IMG/VR virus record: IMGVR_UViG_3300044712_001199
Span: 1-48,747 of that record
From: a virus
Length of the DNA: 48,747 nt
Reading direction: 5' to 3' (one strand)
Shown here: piece after piece, positions 42,897 to 48,747 of the stretch
How the letters are laid out: each line of letters begins with the position of its first letter
Position numbering within the stretch: position 1 is the first letter of the stretch
The notes under the pieces: generated by a model
What the model was told of the DNA's origin: nothing
The model's input: only the letters and a program-made list of their open reading frames with translations
Database searches by the model: none
Translations under genes and position numbers: made by a program

Positions 42897-43252
42897 ATTT
42901 CAGAAAGATTTCTATTTAAACTCTGGCACCCATTAAGTTCTGCCTGAATTGCCTGTATGTTTGACAGTATTGCCCGGTAACCATTCTCTTCTGCCTCTTT
43001 ATCAAAGCACTCTTTAAAACACAATCCTTTAGCAATGTAAGGGATGAGATTGGCGGCTACTTTCCCAATGTTTTCTCCGTCCAATTGAGTAATGGTTCCA
43101 TTCTTAATTTTCAGGACTGCGATTGCAACTGCCCGGTCGTAATTGGAGATCGCCTGGGCTTTGGCTTGCGCCTGATCTAACAATTTTGGTCTTTCCTGTT
43201 CGAGCTCCTGAATCTTTTCCCTTATTAGGTCTGCTACTTGTAGTACTTCCAT
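42893..43252 (-). CDS. Conserved phage protein of unknown function (119 aa)
   Basis: Starts MEVLQVADLIREKIQELEQER. The first half is a coiled coil and the second half reads AVLKIKNGTITQLDGENIGKVAANLIPYIAKGLCFKECFDKEAEENGYRAILSNIQAIQAELNG. This pattern (LKLKNG...DG..I......IAKGIC...C..K..AE.NYR......QAELNG) recurs in small phage proteins near RecT. Function unknown. ATGA overlap with the radical-SAM gene shows coupling. Confidence 0.6.
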   Translation of the reverse strand: MEVLQVADLIREKIQELEQERPKLLDQAQAKAQAISNYDRAVAIAVLKIKNGTITQLDGENIGKVAANLIPYIAKGLCFKECFDKEAEENGYRAILSNIQAIQAELNGCQSLNRNLSEI

Positions 43253-43379
43253 TTTTTCTCTTATTTCGTGATAACTTGGTTTCTTTTATTTCCAGAACAT
43301 AATCCCGGTCTTTCTTAACCTTCCGTCTTATCTCCCGGAAGATGCCTTCAAGGGCGGCGTTCTGAATGTTGAATCTCAT
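43104..43379 (-). CDS. Doubtful small ORF filling the gap between methyltransferase and next gene
   Basis: The first ~42 codons (MRFNIQNAALEGIFREIRRK ... YVLEIKETKLSRNKRKN) fill 95 bases that no other gene uses, and look like the beginning of NinB/YqaN-type recombination proteins. Beyond that the frame runs through the next gene and becomes low-complexity, so it may be a remnant of a longer gene or an accident. Confidence 0.22.
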   Translation of the reverse strand: MRFNIQNAALEGIFREIRRKVKKDRDYVLEIKETKLSRNKRKNGSTTSSRPNKGKDSGARTGKTKIVRSGASQSPGDLQLRPGSCNRSPEN

Positions 43380-44868
43380 ATTCTTGTATAGATTTAAATA
43401 TCATTAGGGCGATTTGCGGTACTATTGCGTTTCCGTAGGCTTTGATTGATTCGTTACGATGCCAACCAAGGAATTTGACAACTTCTTTTTCAATCTCCTT
43501 AGTCGCCAGTGCAATTTCATGTGACAATTGTGGCAAAGAGTCTGCAAATTGCTCTCTGAATTGTTTTTCCAGTTCCCGTCCACGTGGTGAACATCCAAGA
43601 GAACCGTACTTGTGCAAAGTTCGCAATAGTCCTTCTGATGCTTTCTCGCCAAAAGGTGAAAACTCCCCTTGTGCGATATTGGGGGCCTGACATAACTGCA
43701 AGACTTGGAGCAGTATTCCCTCTGTATGAATCTTGTATAATCCTCCAACCTCCCGTTGAACATCCTTCGATTGAAAGGCGTCCCACACTTCTTGCAGATC
43801 TTTTCTGTCGTAATCTTTGCTAATCGTCCCATATACCTCTGATTTTATATTTCTAACCATTGATTCGGAAATCCCATCATACACGCCACGAACCGGGGAT
43901 TGAGTTGGGAAGTTTGTCCAGTCCGCAACAGGAAACCTGGAACTGTATCCCGATCTCGCAGCGAGATCGGGAGTGTTGAGTTTTTTCCGTCTTGTGCTGA
44001 CGGGGTTGGGATAAGCGAATATTTTGGTCTCTTTGTGCTGTGATACTTCGCTTGTTCGAAGTCCTGATAAGTCACCATTGAATTGGTGGGAGTTGGGAGT
44101 AGCTTCATTTCCGCTAAGTCGTTCAGGCCAAATGTCCATCCTTGTTGAATTTTTCTCTGAGTCCGACCATCTTCCAACTTCGATCCGCTCTTTTCGTCCC
44201 GCGCTTGTGGTGTTGGAAGTAAACCCCGATTTGCCAATTCTCCTATTGTCATTCCGAATCCATTCCCATTCTTCTTGGATGATTTCGCTTTTTCCCTTCT
44301 TTTGTCCACAACTTCCAAATCCCCGCAATTTGTGTCCATAACAAGCGGAGTGGGCAATAAACCAAACCCTATCCCTTCTATGGGGAGCGTTGACACCACA
44401 AGCTGGAAGTATAAACGGTTGTACTTCGTACCCTTCAGTTTCCAGGTCAGTCTGCACCTGCTCGAATACCACCCCTCCATCCCAACTAATAATCCCGCCA
44501 ACGTTTTCCCCCACGATGTACTCCGGGCGGATCTCTCGTATAAGTCTAAGCATCTCCGGCCAGAGGTGGCGGTCATCTTTTGTGCCTTTTCTTTTTCCTG
44601 CAAGGCTGAATGGCTGGCATGGGAACCCTCCTGTAAGGACGATTGGCCCACATCTCCAGTTTGCTCCAAAACGCTGAATAAGTTCTGTATTGAGTAATTC
44701 ATAAGTTAATGTTTTTATATCTCCGTGATGATAGGCTTCCGGCCAATAATATTTCAAAACTTGTTGTCCAAATGGGTTAATTTCACATGATGCGTAGTTT
44801 TTCCAACCCATCCATTCCGAAGCCAGTTCAAAACCACCAATGCCGGAAAATGTTGAAATGTGTATCAT
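43348..44868 (-). CDS. dcm: C5 cytosine DNA methyltransferase (Dcm-like) with internal insert
   Basis: 506 residues. Motif I STFSGIGGFELA at the start, motif IV GGFPCQPFS with catalytic Cys84, ENV at 121-123 (motif VI), APHRRDRVWF at 161-170 (motif VIII) and KAYGNAIVPQ at 476-485 (motif X). It should methylate cytosine in phage or host DNA, for example to protect against restriction. A ~125-codon segment between GVYDGISESM (about 329-338) and FLGWHRNESIKAYGN (about 466-480) is an insertion; it coincides with an HNH gene in the alternate frame (43422-43832). The frame stays open right through the insert. Confidence 0.85.
   Translation of the reverse strand: MIHISTFSGIGGFELASEWMGWKNYASCEINPFGQQVLKYYWPEAYHHGDIKTLTYELLNTELIQRFGANWRCGPIVLTGGFPCQPFSLAGKRKGTKDDRHLWPEMLRLIREIRPEYIVGENVGGIISWDGGVVFEQVQTDLETEGYEVQPFILPACGVNAPHRRDRVWFIAHSACYGHKLRGFGSCGQKKGKSEIIQEEWEWIRNDNRRIGKSGFTSNTTSAGRKERIEVGRWSDSEKNSTRMDIWPERLSGNEATPNSHQFNGDLSGLRTSEVSQHKETKIFAYPNPVSTRRKKLNTPDLAARSGYSSRFPVADWTNFPTQSPVRGVYDGISESMVRNIKSEVYGTISKDYDRKDLQEVWDAFQSKDVQREVGGLYKIHTEGILLQVLQLCQAPNIAQGEFSPFGEKASEGLLRTLHKYGSLGCSPRGRELEKQFREQFADSLPQLSHEIALATKEIEKEVVKFLGWHRNESIKAYGNAIVPQIALMIFKSIQEYEIQHSERRP
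43422..43832 (-). CDS. HNH endonuclease encoded in alternate frame inside dcm
   Basis: 136 residues starting MGRLAKITTEKICKKCGTPF, in a frame different from dcm. The sequence has CKKCGTPF, REYCSKSC, DYCELC and CHNCH zinc pairs and the HNH core HHVDGNWKNNSESNLQTLCHNC with following HMKLHW: a complete HNH homing nuclease. It begins 13 bases after the stop of the 285-codon alternate-frame ORF and ends over the dcm GNAIVPQ motif. Its presence matches the extra dcm segment, so it probably invaded dcm. Confidence 0.75.
   Translation of the reverse strand: MGRLAKITTEKICKKCGTPFNRRMFNGRLEDYTRFIQREYCSKSCSYVRPPISHKGSFHLLARKHQKDYCELCTSTVLLDVHHVDGNWKNNSESNLQTLCHNCHMKLHWRLRRLKKKLSNSLVGIVTNQSKPTETQ
43845..44702 (-). 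CDS. 285-codon ORF overlapping dcm in alternate frame (LPTP-type)
   Basis: This ORF is in the same alternate frame as the HNH. It starts MNYSIQNLFSVLEQTG and contains KMTATSGRRCLDLYE, TWKLKGTKYNRLYFQL, four LPTP motifs (LLPTPLVMD, LLPTPQARD, LLPTPTNSM, LIPTPSAQD) and a terminal LNPRFVACMMGFPNQW. These exact motif types occur in proteins annotated next to phage cytosine methyltransferases, sometimes as separate genes, so this may be a real overlapping gene. It may instead be an echo of conserved dcm codons. It covers dcm residues about 56-341. No function is known. Confidence 0.45.
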   Translation of the reverse strand: MNYSIQNLFSVLEQTGDVGQSSLQEGSHASHSALQEKEKAQKMTATSGRRCLDLYERSARSTSWGKTLAGLLVGMEGWYSSRCRLTWKLKGTKYNRLYFQLVVSTLPIEGIGFGLLPTPLVMDTNCGDLEVVDKRREKAKSSKKNGNGFGMTIGELANRGLLPTPQARDEKSGSKLEDGRTQRKIQQGWTFGLNDLAEMKLLPTPTNSMVTYQDFEQAKYHSTKRPKYSLIPTPSAQDGKNSTLPISLRDRDTVPGFLLRTGQTSQLNPRFVACMMGFPNQWLEI

Positions 44869-45077
44869 GCCCTCATCTGTTTATGATCCCTTGAAAAGTT
44901 TCTTGCTTTAAGCTGCGGATGATTTGGCACAACCCTAACATAAGGCTCGGCTTCAAAAGGAAACCGAGGAATCTTTGAATAAGATATTTTGTTCTCTTCC
45001 AAAAAGTCAATGTATTCATCCAGTGTTAGGTCACACAGGTAAGATTCAAAGCAGGTAGATGTTTGGAGTTGGGTCAT
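44865..45077 (-). CDS. Small protein of unknown function (70 aa)
   Basis: Starts MTQLQTSTCFESYLCDLTLDE; the ATG at 45077 is just after the upstream stop, while an ATG at 45128 would overlap it. It overlaps the dcm start as ATGA, so translation of the two is likely coupled. The end is basic (QLKARNFSRDHKQMRA). No family is recognised. Confidence 0.5.
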   Translation of the reverse strand: MTQLQTSTCFESYLCDLTLDEYIDFLEENKISYSKIPRFPFEAEPYVRVVPNHPQLKARNFSRDHKQMRA

Positions 45078-45079
45078 GG

Positions 45080-45343
45080 CTATTTGGTTGCTTTGTTTAT
45101 TGCGGCCTGTCCTTGTTTTGAAATCCACGGGCTATTTGGGTATCTCTTTACCATTTCTATCGCAAATTCAAGTAATTCAGGTGCGGCGGCAATGAGTTTT
45201 GCGTTAGCCTCAACTACCTTCATATTCATTTCTGAAATATGGGTACAATCAGCATCATAAACTTGACATATTGTTTGTCCATTTTCTGCAATTACATCAA
45301 TGCCATCAATTATCCATTTTCCTTTTGTAAATTTCGTTTCCAT
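45080..45343 (-). CDS. Conserved phage protein of TKGKW..NAKLIAAAPELL family (87 aa)
   Basis: Starts METKFTKGKWIIDGIDVIA. The second half is ANAKLIAAAPELLEFAIEMV, a motif shared by many small phage proteins of unknown function. The start at 45343 is one base after the upstream stop; an ATG at 45364 adds seven residues. Function is unknown. Confidence 0.65.
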   Translation of the reverse strand: METKFTKGKWIIDGIDVIAENGQTICQVYDADCTHISEMNMKVVEANAKLIAAAPELLEFAIEMVKRYPNSPWISKQGQAAINKATK

Positions 45344-45344
45344 A

Positions 45345-46079
45345 TCAAAACGGTTGTTTATCAAAGTTTATCTCCATTCCCTTCTCTGCCACACTCACAT
45401 TTTTACCGGTAAGTTCCGTTATTTCTTTCTGAAATCGCTTACCATCCGAATTGTGGCTTGAAAGGTGGATGAGTACAATATTGTTGACTTGTGTTAAGTC
45501 GTTTGCCCGGAGTAGGTCTTTGAGGATTGAAAGCTCCGTATGAGATTCCTGTACCCGGTTGACCACCGAAGGGTGAACCTTGCCTGACAGAAGATTATCC
45601 ATGAGAATTTCTTGATCGTAATTACACTCACAAATTATCTGGTTTAATCCCTTGAATTTGAAAGGACTGAACCAGGTATCGGTGAGAAAAAGGATATTTC
45701 CTGATTCTGGGTGATGGATTAAGAAACCCAATGGCTCCCTCGCATCATGTTTAATTCCAAAGGCCAATACCTTAAATTCTCCGATCATTACCGAACACTT
45801 TGGAATAACATGTACTCGGTGCCCGGAAAGCCCTAAGGCGTCAATAGTGCCCTGTGAGGTAAAAACGTCTATCCCGGCCCTTGAGTATTCCCTTGCAAAC
45901 TTGCCATGATCTCCGTGTTCGTGAGTAATTATGGCCGAAACGCTTGAAATGTTAAAATCTAAGACCTTTTTTGCCTCTTTTAGAGGTATTCCACACTCAA
46001 TAATCAATGAACTGCCATCTTTACTTTTCAGGATGTAGCCATTACCTGCTGAAGATGAACCCAAGCAAATTAGTCGCAT
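45345..46079 (-). CDS. Metallo-beta-lactamase-fold hydrolase
   Basis: 244 residues. MRLICLGSSSAGNGYILKS at the start and ITHEHGDHGKF (His53, His55, Asp57, His58) provide the HxHxDH metal site of the family, with FLTDTW and HLSSHNSD supplying later ligands. The fold resembles YycJ/WalJ-type phosphodiesterases. In phage early blocks with RecT such proteins are thought to process DNA or RNA ends; here it is next to recT but separated by a hairpin. Exonuclease partner of RecT is an attractive but unproven idea, since no RecE/lambda Exo is seen. Confidence 0.75.
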   Translation of the reverse strand: MRLICLGSSSAGNGYILKSKDGSSLIIECGIPLKEAKKVLDFNISSVSAIITHEHGDHGKFAREYSRAGIDVFTSQGTIDALGLSGHRVHVIPKCSVMIGEFKVLAFGIKHDAREPLGFLIHHPESGNILFLTDTWFSPFKFKGLNQIICECNYDQEILMDNLLSGKVHPSVVNRVQESHTELSILKDLLRANDLTQVNNIVLIHLSSHNSDGKRFQKEITELTGKNVSVAEKGMEINFDKQPF

Positions 46080-46149
46080 CTTAATTCCTTTTTTGGTTTA
46101 GTTAATGAATCTTCTATGTTAAGGGCTTTAGGTATGAGTTATTTTTTAT

Positions 46150-46173
46150 GGGAGTAGGCATTACCCTACTCCC
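46150..46173. other. Perfect hairpin between recT and MBL hydrolase gene
   Basis: GGGAGTAGG (46150-46158) pairs with CCTACTCCC (46165-46173) over nine bases with a six-base loop. It stands just after the recT stop; in the direction of transcription (minus) no T run follows it, so it may be an attenuator, mRNA stabiliser or processing site rather than a terminator. On the plus strand it is preceded by T-rich sequence. Confidence 0.6.
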
Positions 46174-46182
46174 TGTTGATAA

Positions 46183-47112
46183 TTAGAATCTCGGTCCTTT
46201 AGGTTGATCTTTTGGAAATAGTTCAGAAGCAGGAGGATTTGTGGCTGCCGCCTCTTTCGAAGATTCTGCAACTTCCTGTTTCGGTTGCTGCTTAACCTCG
46301 GTGGCCGGTTCCGGGTTCTGCTCGGTCACATCTTCAAACCCTATTTCTTCCACGTTAGCGTCAACTTTCTGTTCCCGAATTTCCTTTTCTTCATCCTCAT
46401 CATACAAGTGGGAATCATCCGAAGAATTAATAATTGGCTTACAGGCTCTTTGGATTACTGTTTTGCAGCACATTTCGTCCGTGAAGTTGATATGCGCCCC
46501 AGAGTTACCTTTTGCGGCACCCTGCATCCATGCGTTACGGATTTGAGTCATGTTCATTAAGGTAATATCCTTAACTCCATTCTCCATTTCTGTAATTGCG
46601 TAGGCACCAATGATCTTTTTCAGGTCGATGTTTTCCAACTTCTGATCGTGTTTTATCAATCTCCTTCTTCCGGTTTCCGGGACGATTTCATAAACGAACT
46701 CATCACCTTCATAGATCACGTTTGCCACAACGTCTTTCATACCTACCCTTTTGGCAATGGCAACACTGCCTTGATAGCTTCTTGAAAGCTGAAGTTTGTT
46801 CCCGTAGGCAATGAAGTAGCACTGCTTTTTCATCGGGGAAAGCCCCTGAACAACCATATCAAGAAGAGCTTGGGCTACCGACTCTTTTGTGCAGACTGAA
46901 AGCACCGGTTTTTTATCCCGGTCAACCGTTTCCTGAAGAATAAGGAATGCACTTTTCAGGGAGTTTTCAGCACTAAAGTCTTTCGGAAGAGTTAGGGCAC
47001 CTGCTTGTTGGAATTGTACAATCTTCGCAAGTACCTGGTCACTGATGTTTTTCTCTTTTACCGCCGGGATTGCACTATTATCAGCAACCGGAGCGTTTTT
47101 GATTTCTGCCAT
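46183..47112 (-). CDS. recT: RecT-family single-strand annealing protein
   Basis: 309 residues. AFLILQETVDRDKKPVLSVC, then VAQALLDMVVQGLSPMKKQCYFIAYGNKLQLSRSYQGSVAIAKR, is the RecT core, followed by GDEFVYEIVP and DITLMNMTQIRNAW and MCCKTVIQRACKPII. The C-terminal 70 residues are an acidic/Gln-rich tail. RecT anneals complementary strands and promotes recombination of phage DNA. Its normal partner is a 5'-3' exonuclease; none is recognisable unless the neighbouring MBL protein serves. Confidence 0.9.
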   Translation of the reverse strand: MAEIKNAPVADNSAIPAVKEKNISDQVLAKIVQFQQAGALTLPKDFSAENSLKSAFLILQETVDRDKKPVLSVCTKESVAQALLDMVVQGLSPMKKQCYFIAYGNKLQLSRSYQGSVAIAKRVGMKDVVANVIYEGDEFVYEIVPETGRRRLIKHDQKLENIDLKKIIGAYAITEMENGVKDITLMNMTQIRNAWMQGAAKGNSGAHINFTDEMCCKTVIQRACKPIINSSDDSHLYDEDEEKEIREQKVDANVEEIGFEDVTEQNPEPATEVKQQPKQEVAESSKEAAATNPPASELFPKDQPKGPRF

Positions 47113-47133
47113 TTTAGTTTTGGGTTTTAAAAA

Positions 47134-47688
47134 TTATTGATTAAAAAGTGTGTCCTGAAGAATTGCCGGCATAATTATTGCCTCTTGATTTTCAACCCCA
47201 ACGGCATCAACAAGTACAGTTGTGTCAATTCCGGTAAACCTGCACCGAATGTTTTCATCCGGGCAATAGAGTGCCTTTGCTAACTTTGCGAGTAAAACAG
47301 GGTTGAATCCGATGAAGTGAACCGATTTAACACCCTTTGAAGTTGCGTCACTGAATATCTTATCGAAATTCGGTTGATCTCCTTCAAGTTTGAAGTATTC
47401 ATAGAAGGCCGTTCTGCCATCCGTGTCTTTACATTGGATTCCATCCTCATTTGCCTCTGCAAACTCAAACCCCATTATGGCTTTGTAGTTGTCTTTGTGC
47501 AGACTTTTGCCATCAAGCATTTCAGGATTGATAATTGAATGGTATTCCAACGATTGACGAATTGCAATATGTCCTTCCGAAGCGCAAGCGAACCCATTCA
47601 TAAAGTGAACGCAAGCAAATATTGGACGTAGTGGATCATTTGCACAAGCCTCATGTAGCTTGGTTGAGAAAGTGTATTTTTCTGACAT
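47134..47688 (-). CDS. Sliding-clamp-like protein
   Basis: 184 residues. ANDPLRPIFACVHFMNGFACASEGHIAIRQSLEY resembles a clamp domain: in DNA polymerase III beta-type domains a strand with a site for 'ASDG...' (here ASEGH) follows a VxF strand. The later YPN-like FDKIF, HFIGFNPVLLAKLAKAL and IIMPAIL segments have the same order as in phage beta-clamp-like proteins. Only about one or two clamp domains are present, so oligomerisation would be needed. Its place before recT in the replication unit supports a replication role. Confidence 0.45.
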   Translation of the reverse strand: MSEKYTFSTKLHEACANDPLRPIFACVHFMNGFACASEGHIAIRQSLEYHSIINPEMLDGKSLHKDNYKAIMGFEFAEANEDGIQCKDTDGRTAFYEYFKLEGDQPNFDKIFSDATSKGVKSVHFIGFNPVLLAKLAKALYCPDENIRCRFTGIDTTVLVDAVGVENQEAIIMPAILQDTLFNQ

Positions 47689-47720
47689 TTATTTTGGTTT
47701 TGTGCCCTTTCAGGCGGGTT

Positions 47721-48747
47721 TTATTTCACGAAAAAGTTTTTAAAGGTTGAATTTCCGTATTCACCTTTCGTTACTTCAATTATTTCAGCAATTGAGTATT
47801 CTTTCTCTTTTTTAGTAAGCCTGTTTGAAACAAAGTCTTTTGTTCCAAAACTGCATGCACCTGTAATCACACGATAACATTCAATTGCTTTTTCAAAACT
47901 CATTTTACTTTCAAGGCTGAGGTTTTGAAAGTCAGATTTATCACGATTTGATATTTTGAAAATCAAATCTTCTTTTGCTTCCTTAATCGTATCTCCATGT
48001 GAGAACTTACCTTTCCCATCGGTGACCAGATAGGTCTCTTTCGTTGATCCAATTTTCTGAATTTTGAAAATGTTCCCTTTGTGGGATATGACTTTTGAAA
48101 AAATACCATCGGCTTTGATGTATAGCTTATTCCTCCACTGAAAAAATGATTCCTCGTTGATGTTTCGTTTGACTTTACTTGTGTCGGTGATCTGTGTTCC
48201 ACTGAGGTCGAGGGAGCCACCAACAGTCAGGTTATCCGGTAATGCGGTGATCTGTGTTCCACTGAGGTCGAGGGAGCCACCAACAGTCAGGTTATCCGGT
48301 AAGGATGTGATCTGTGTACCACTGAGGTAGAGGGAGCCACCAACAGTCAGGTTATCCGGTAAGGATGTGATCTGTGTACCCCTGAGGTCGAGGTAGCCAC
48401 CAACAGTCAGGTTATCCGGTAAGGATGTGATCTGTGTTCCACTGAGGTAGAGGGAGCCACCAACAGTCAGGTTATCCGGTAAGGATGTGATCTGTGTACC
48501 CCTGAGGTCGAGGGAGCCACCAACAGTCAGGTTATCCGGTAAGGATGTGATCTGTGTACCACTGAGGTAGAGGGAGCCACCAACAGTCAGGTTATCCGGT
48601 AAGGATGTGATCTGTGTACCCCTGAGGTCGAGGGAGCCACCAACAGTCAGGTTATCCGGTAAGGATGTGATCTGTGTACCACTGAGGTAGAGGGAGCCAC
48701 CAACAGTCAGGTTATCCGGTAAGGATGTGATCTGTGTACCACTGAGG
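47721..48747 (-). CDS. Leucine-rich-like repeat protein, N-terminal part beyond window
   Basis: An open frame without a start runs from the window edge to the stop at 47721. At least 9.5 copies of a 20-residue repeat with the form LPDNLTVGGSLxLxGTQITS are followed by a unique C-terminal domain of about 153 residues (start ITDTSKVKRNINEESFF; then FIFK-like LIFKISNRDKSDFQ and EKAIECYRVITGACSFG). The repeats suggest a right-handed or leucine-rich-type solenoid; such 'LTVGGSLDLRGTQIT' proteins occur in phages of Bacteroidetes. Binding to a host factor or DNA is possible. It is the first visible gene in the early minus-strand block. Confidence 0.65.
   Translation of the reverse strand, partial: LSGTQITSLPDNLTVGGSLYLSGTQITSLPDNLTVGGSLDLRGTQITSLPDNLTVGGSLYLSGTQITSLPDNLTVGGSLDLRGTQITSLPDNLTVGGSLYLSGTQITSLPDNLTVGGYLDLRGTQITSLPDNLTVGGSLYLSGTQITSLPDNLTVGGSLDLSGTQITALPDNLTVGGSLDLSGTQITDTSKVKRNINEESFFQWRNKLYIKADGIFSKVISHKGNIFKIQKIGSTKETYLVTDGKGKFSHGDTIKEAKEDLIFKISNRDKSDFQNLSLESKMSFEKAIECYRVITGACSFGTKDFVSNRLTKKEKEYSIAEIIEVTKGEYGNSTFKNFFVK
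48181..48747 (-). repeat. 60-bp tandem repeat array (at least 9.4 copies)
   Basis: Each 60-base line from 48181 to the window end is a near-perfect copy; differences are restricted to a few codons: LYLSG versus LDLRG, one GGY for GGS, and ITAL/ITDT at the downstream end. Between 48301 and 48720 the Y-S and D-R versions alternate copy by copy (Y-S, D-R, Y-S, D-R, Y-S, D-R, Y-S). The array reaches the window edge and is probably longer. Confidence 0.95.

Noticed and set aside
43517-43786. Third-frame 89-codon ORF in dcm
   Set aside because: It lacks motifs; the HNH and dcm frames explain the sequence better.
44024-44697. Plus-strand ORFs of 105, 140 and 95 codons opposite dcm
   Set aside because: They mirror dcm; no family-like motif and no plus-strand transcription unit here.
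46150-46173. Ordinary terminator for recT
   Set aside because: The stem is good but no T run follows it on the minus strand, so it is listed as a hairpin of unknown role.
47963-48223. 86-codon minus-strand ORF next to the repeats
   Set aside because: It reads the C-terminal part of the solenoid gene in the wrong frame; the correct frame joins directly to the repeats and ends at 47721.
48181-48747. CRISPR array
   Set aside because: The 60-bp units are direct coding repeats without unique spacers.

Overview
The window is part of the genome of a tailed double-stranded DNA phage, very probably one that infects a Bacteroidetes (Flavobacteria or Bacteroides-like) host. Supporting signs are: Sec signal peptides ending in the Bacteroidetes style (FSQ, YAQ, NAQ); A/T-rich gene leaders with no clear Shine-Dalgarno; -7-like boxes of the TAnnTTTG type; Bacteroidetes-type FN3-like domains; and small protein families typical of Bacteroidetes phages. 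No integrase, recognisable lysogeny repressor, tRNA, rRNA, CRISPR array or DNA polymerase is visible. The portal, the T7 gp14-like internal protein, the huge polyvalent protein and the absence of any tape-measure or sheath gene in the window point to a short-tailed (podovirus-like) virion. The virus may be related to the wider crAss/P22-like portal-terminase group, but this is an inference.

Genes fall into strand-coherent blocks. Minus 1-3565: a large structural protein cut by the window edge, two small proteins and an HTH protein that may be the terminase small subunit. Plus 3699-16965: a cupin-like protein, a papain-like cysteine protein, two internal/ejection-type proteins, a 2871-residue polyvalent protein (two N-terminal repeats, an InPase-like domain, an HELIH metallopeptidase motif and a C-terminal LPD38-like region) and the portal. 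Minus 17033-22300: small unknown proteins, a dUTPase-like protein with altered active-site motifs, and the large terminase. Plus 22421-37973: scaffold, a 44-residue protein, major capsid protein, head-tail connector, fibres (one with a self-cleaving S74 chaperone), a secreted FN3-like protein, a lysis group with an M15 endolysin, a five-repeat head-fibre-like protein and two related neck-like proteins. Minus 38046-48747: replication, recombination and DNA modification.

Blocks converge on bidirectional hairpin terminators (about 17001-17026 and 37976-38000) and diverge from two A/T-rich promoter regions (3566-3698 and 22301-22420) that share sequence boxes. The early block holds a clamp-like protein, RecT, an MBL-fold hydrolase, a C5 cytosine methyltransferase, a radical-SAM protein, NinG, HNH nucleases, a replication initiator, a possible helicase-loader partner, a stand-alone DnaA domain IV and SSB. 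With no polymerase here, this set looks designed to capture the host replisome at phage DNA and to recombine and modify the product.

The most unusual features are: (1) the methyltransferase gene at 43348-44868, whose alternate frame carries an HNH nuclease and a second 285-codon ORF; (2) five ~99-residue repeats inserted into a loop of a virion protein; (3) a perfect 60-bp period repeat at the window's right edge encoding a 20-residue leucine-rich-like repeat with two alternating versions; (4) signal-peptide-like N-termini on virion proteins including the major capsid protein; and (5) a dUTPase fold without its catalytic residues. There is no gene-free stretch longer than 300 bases.
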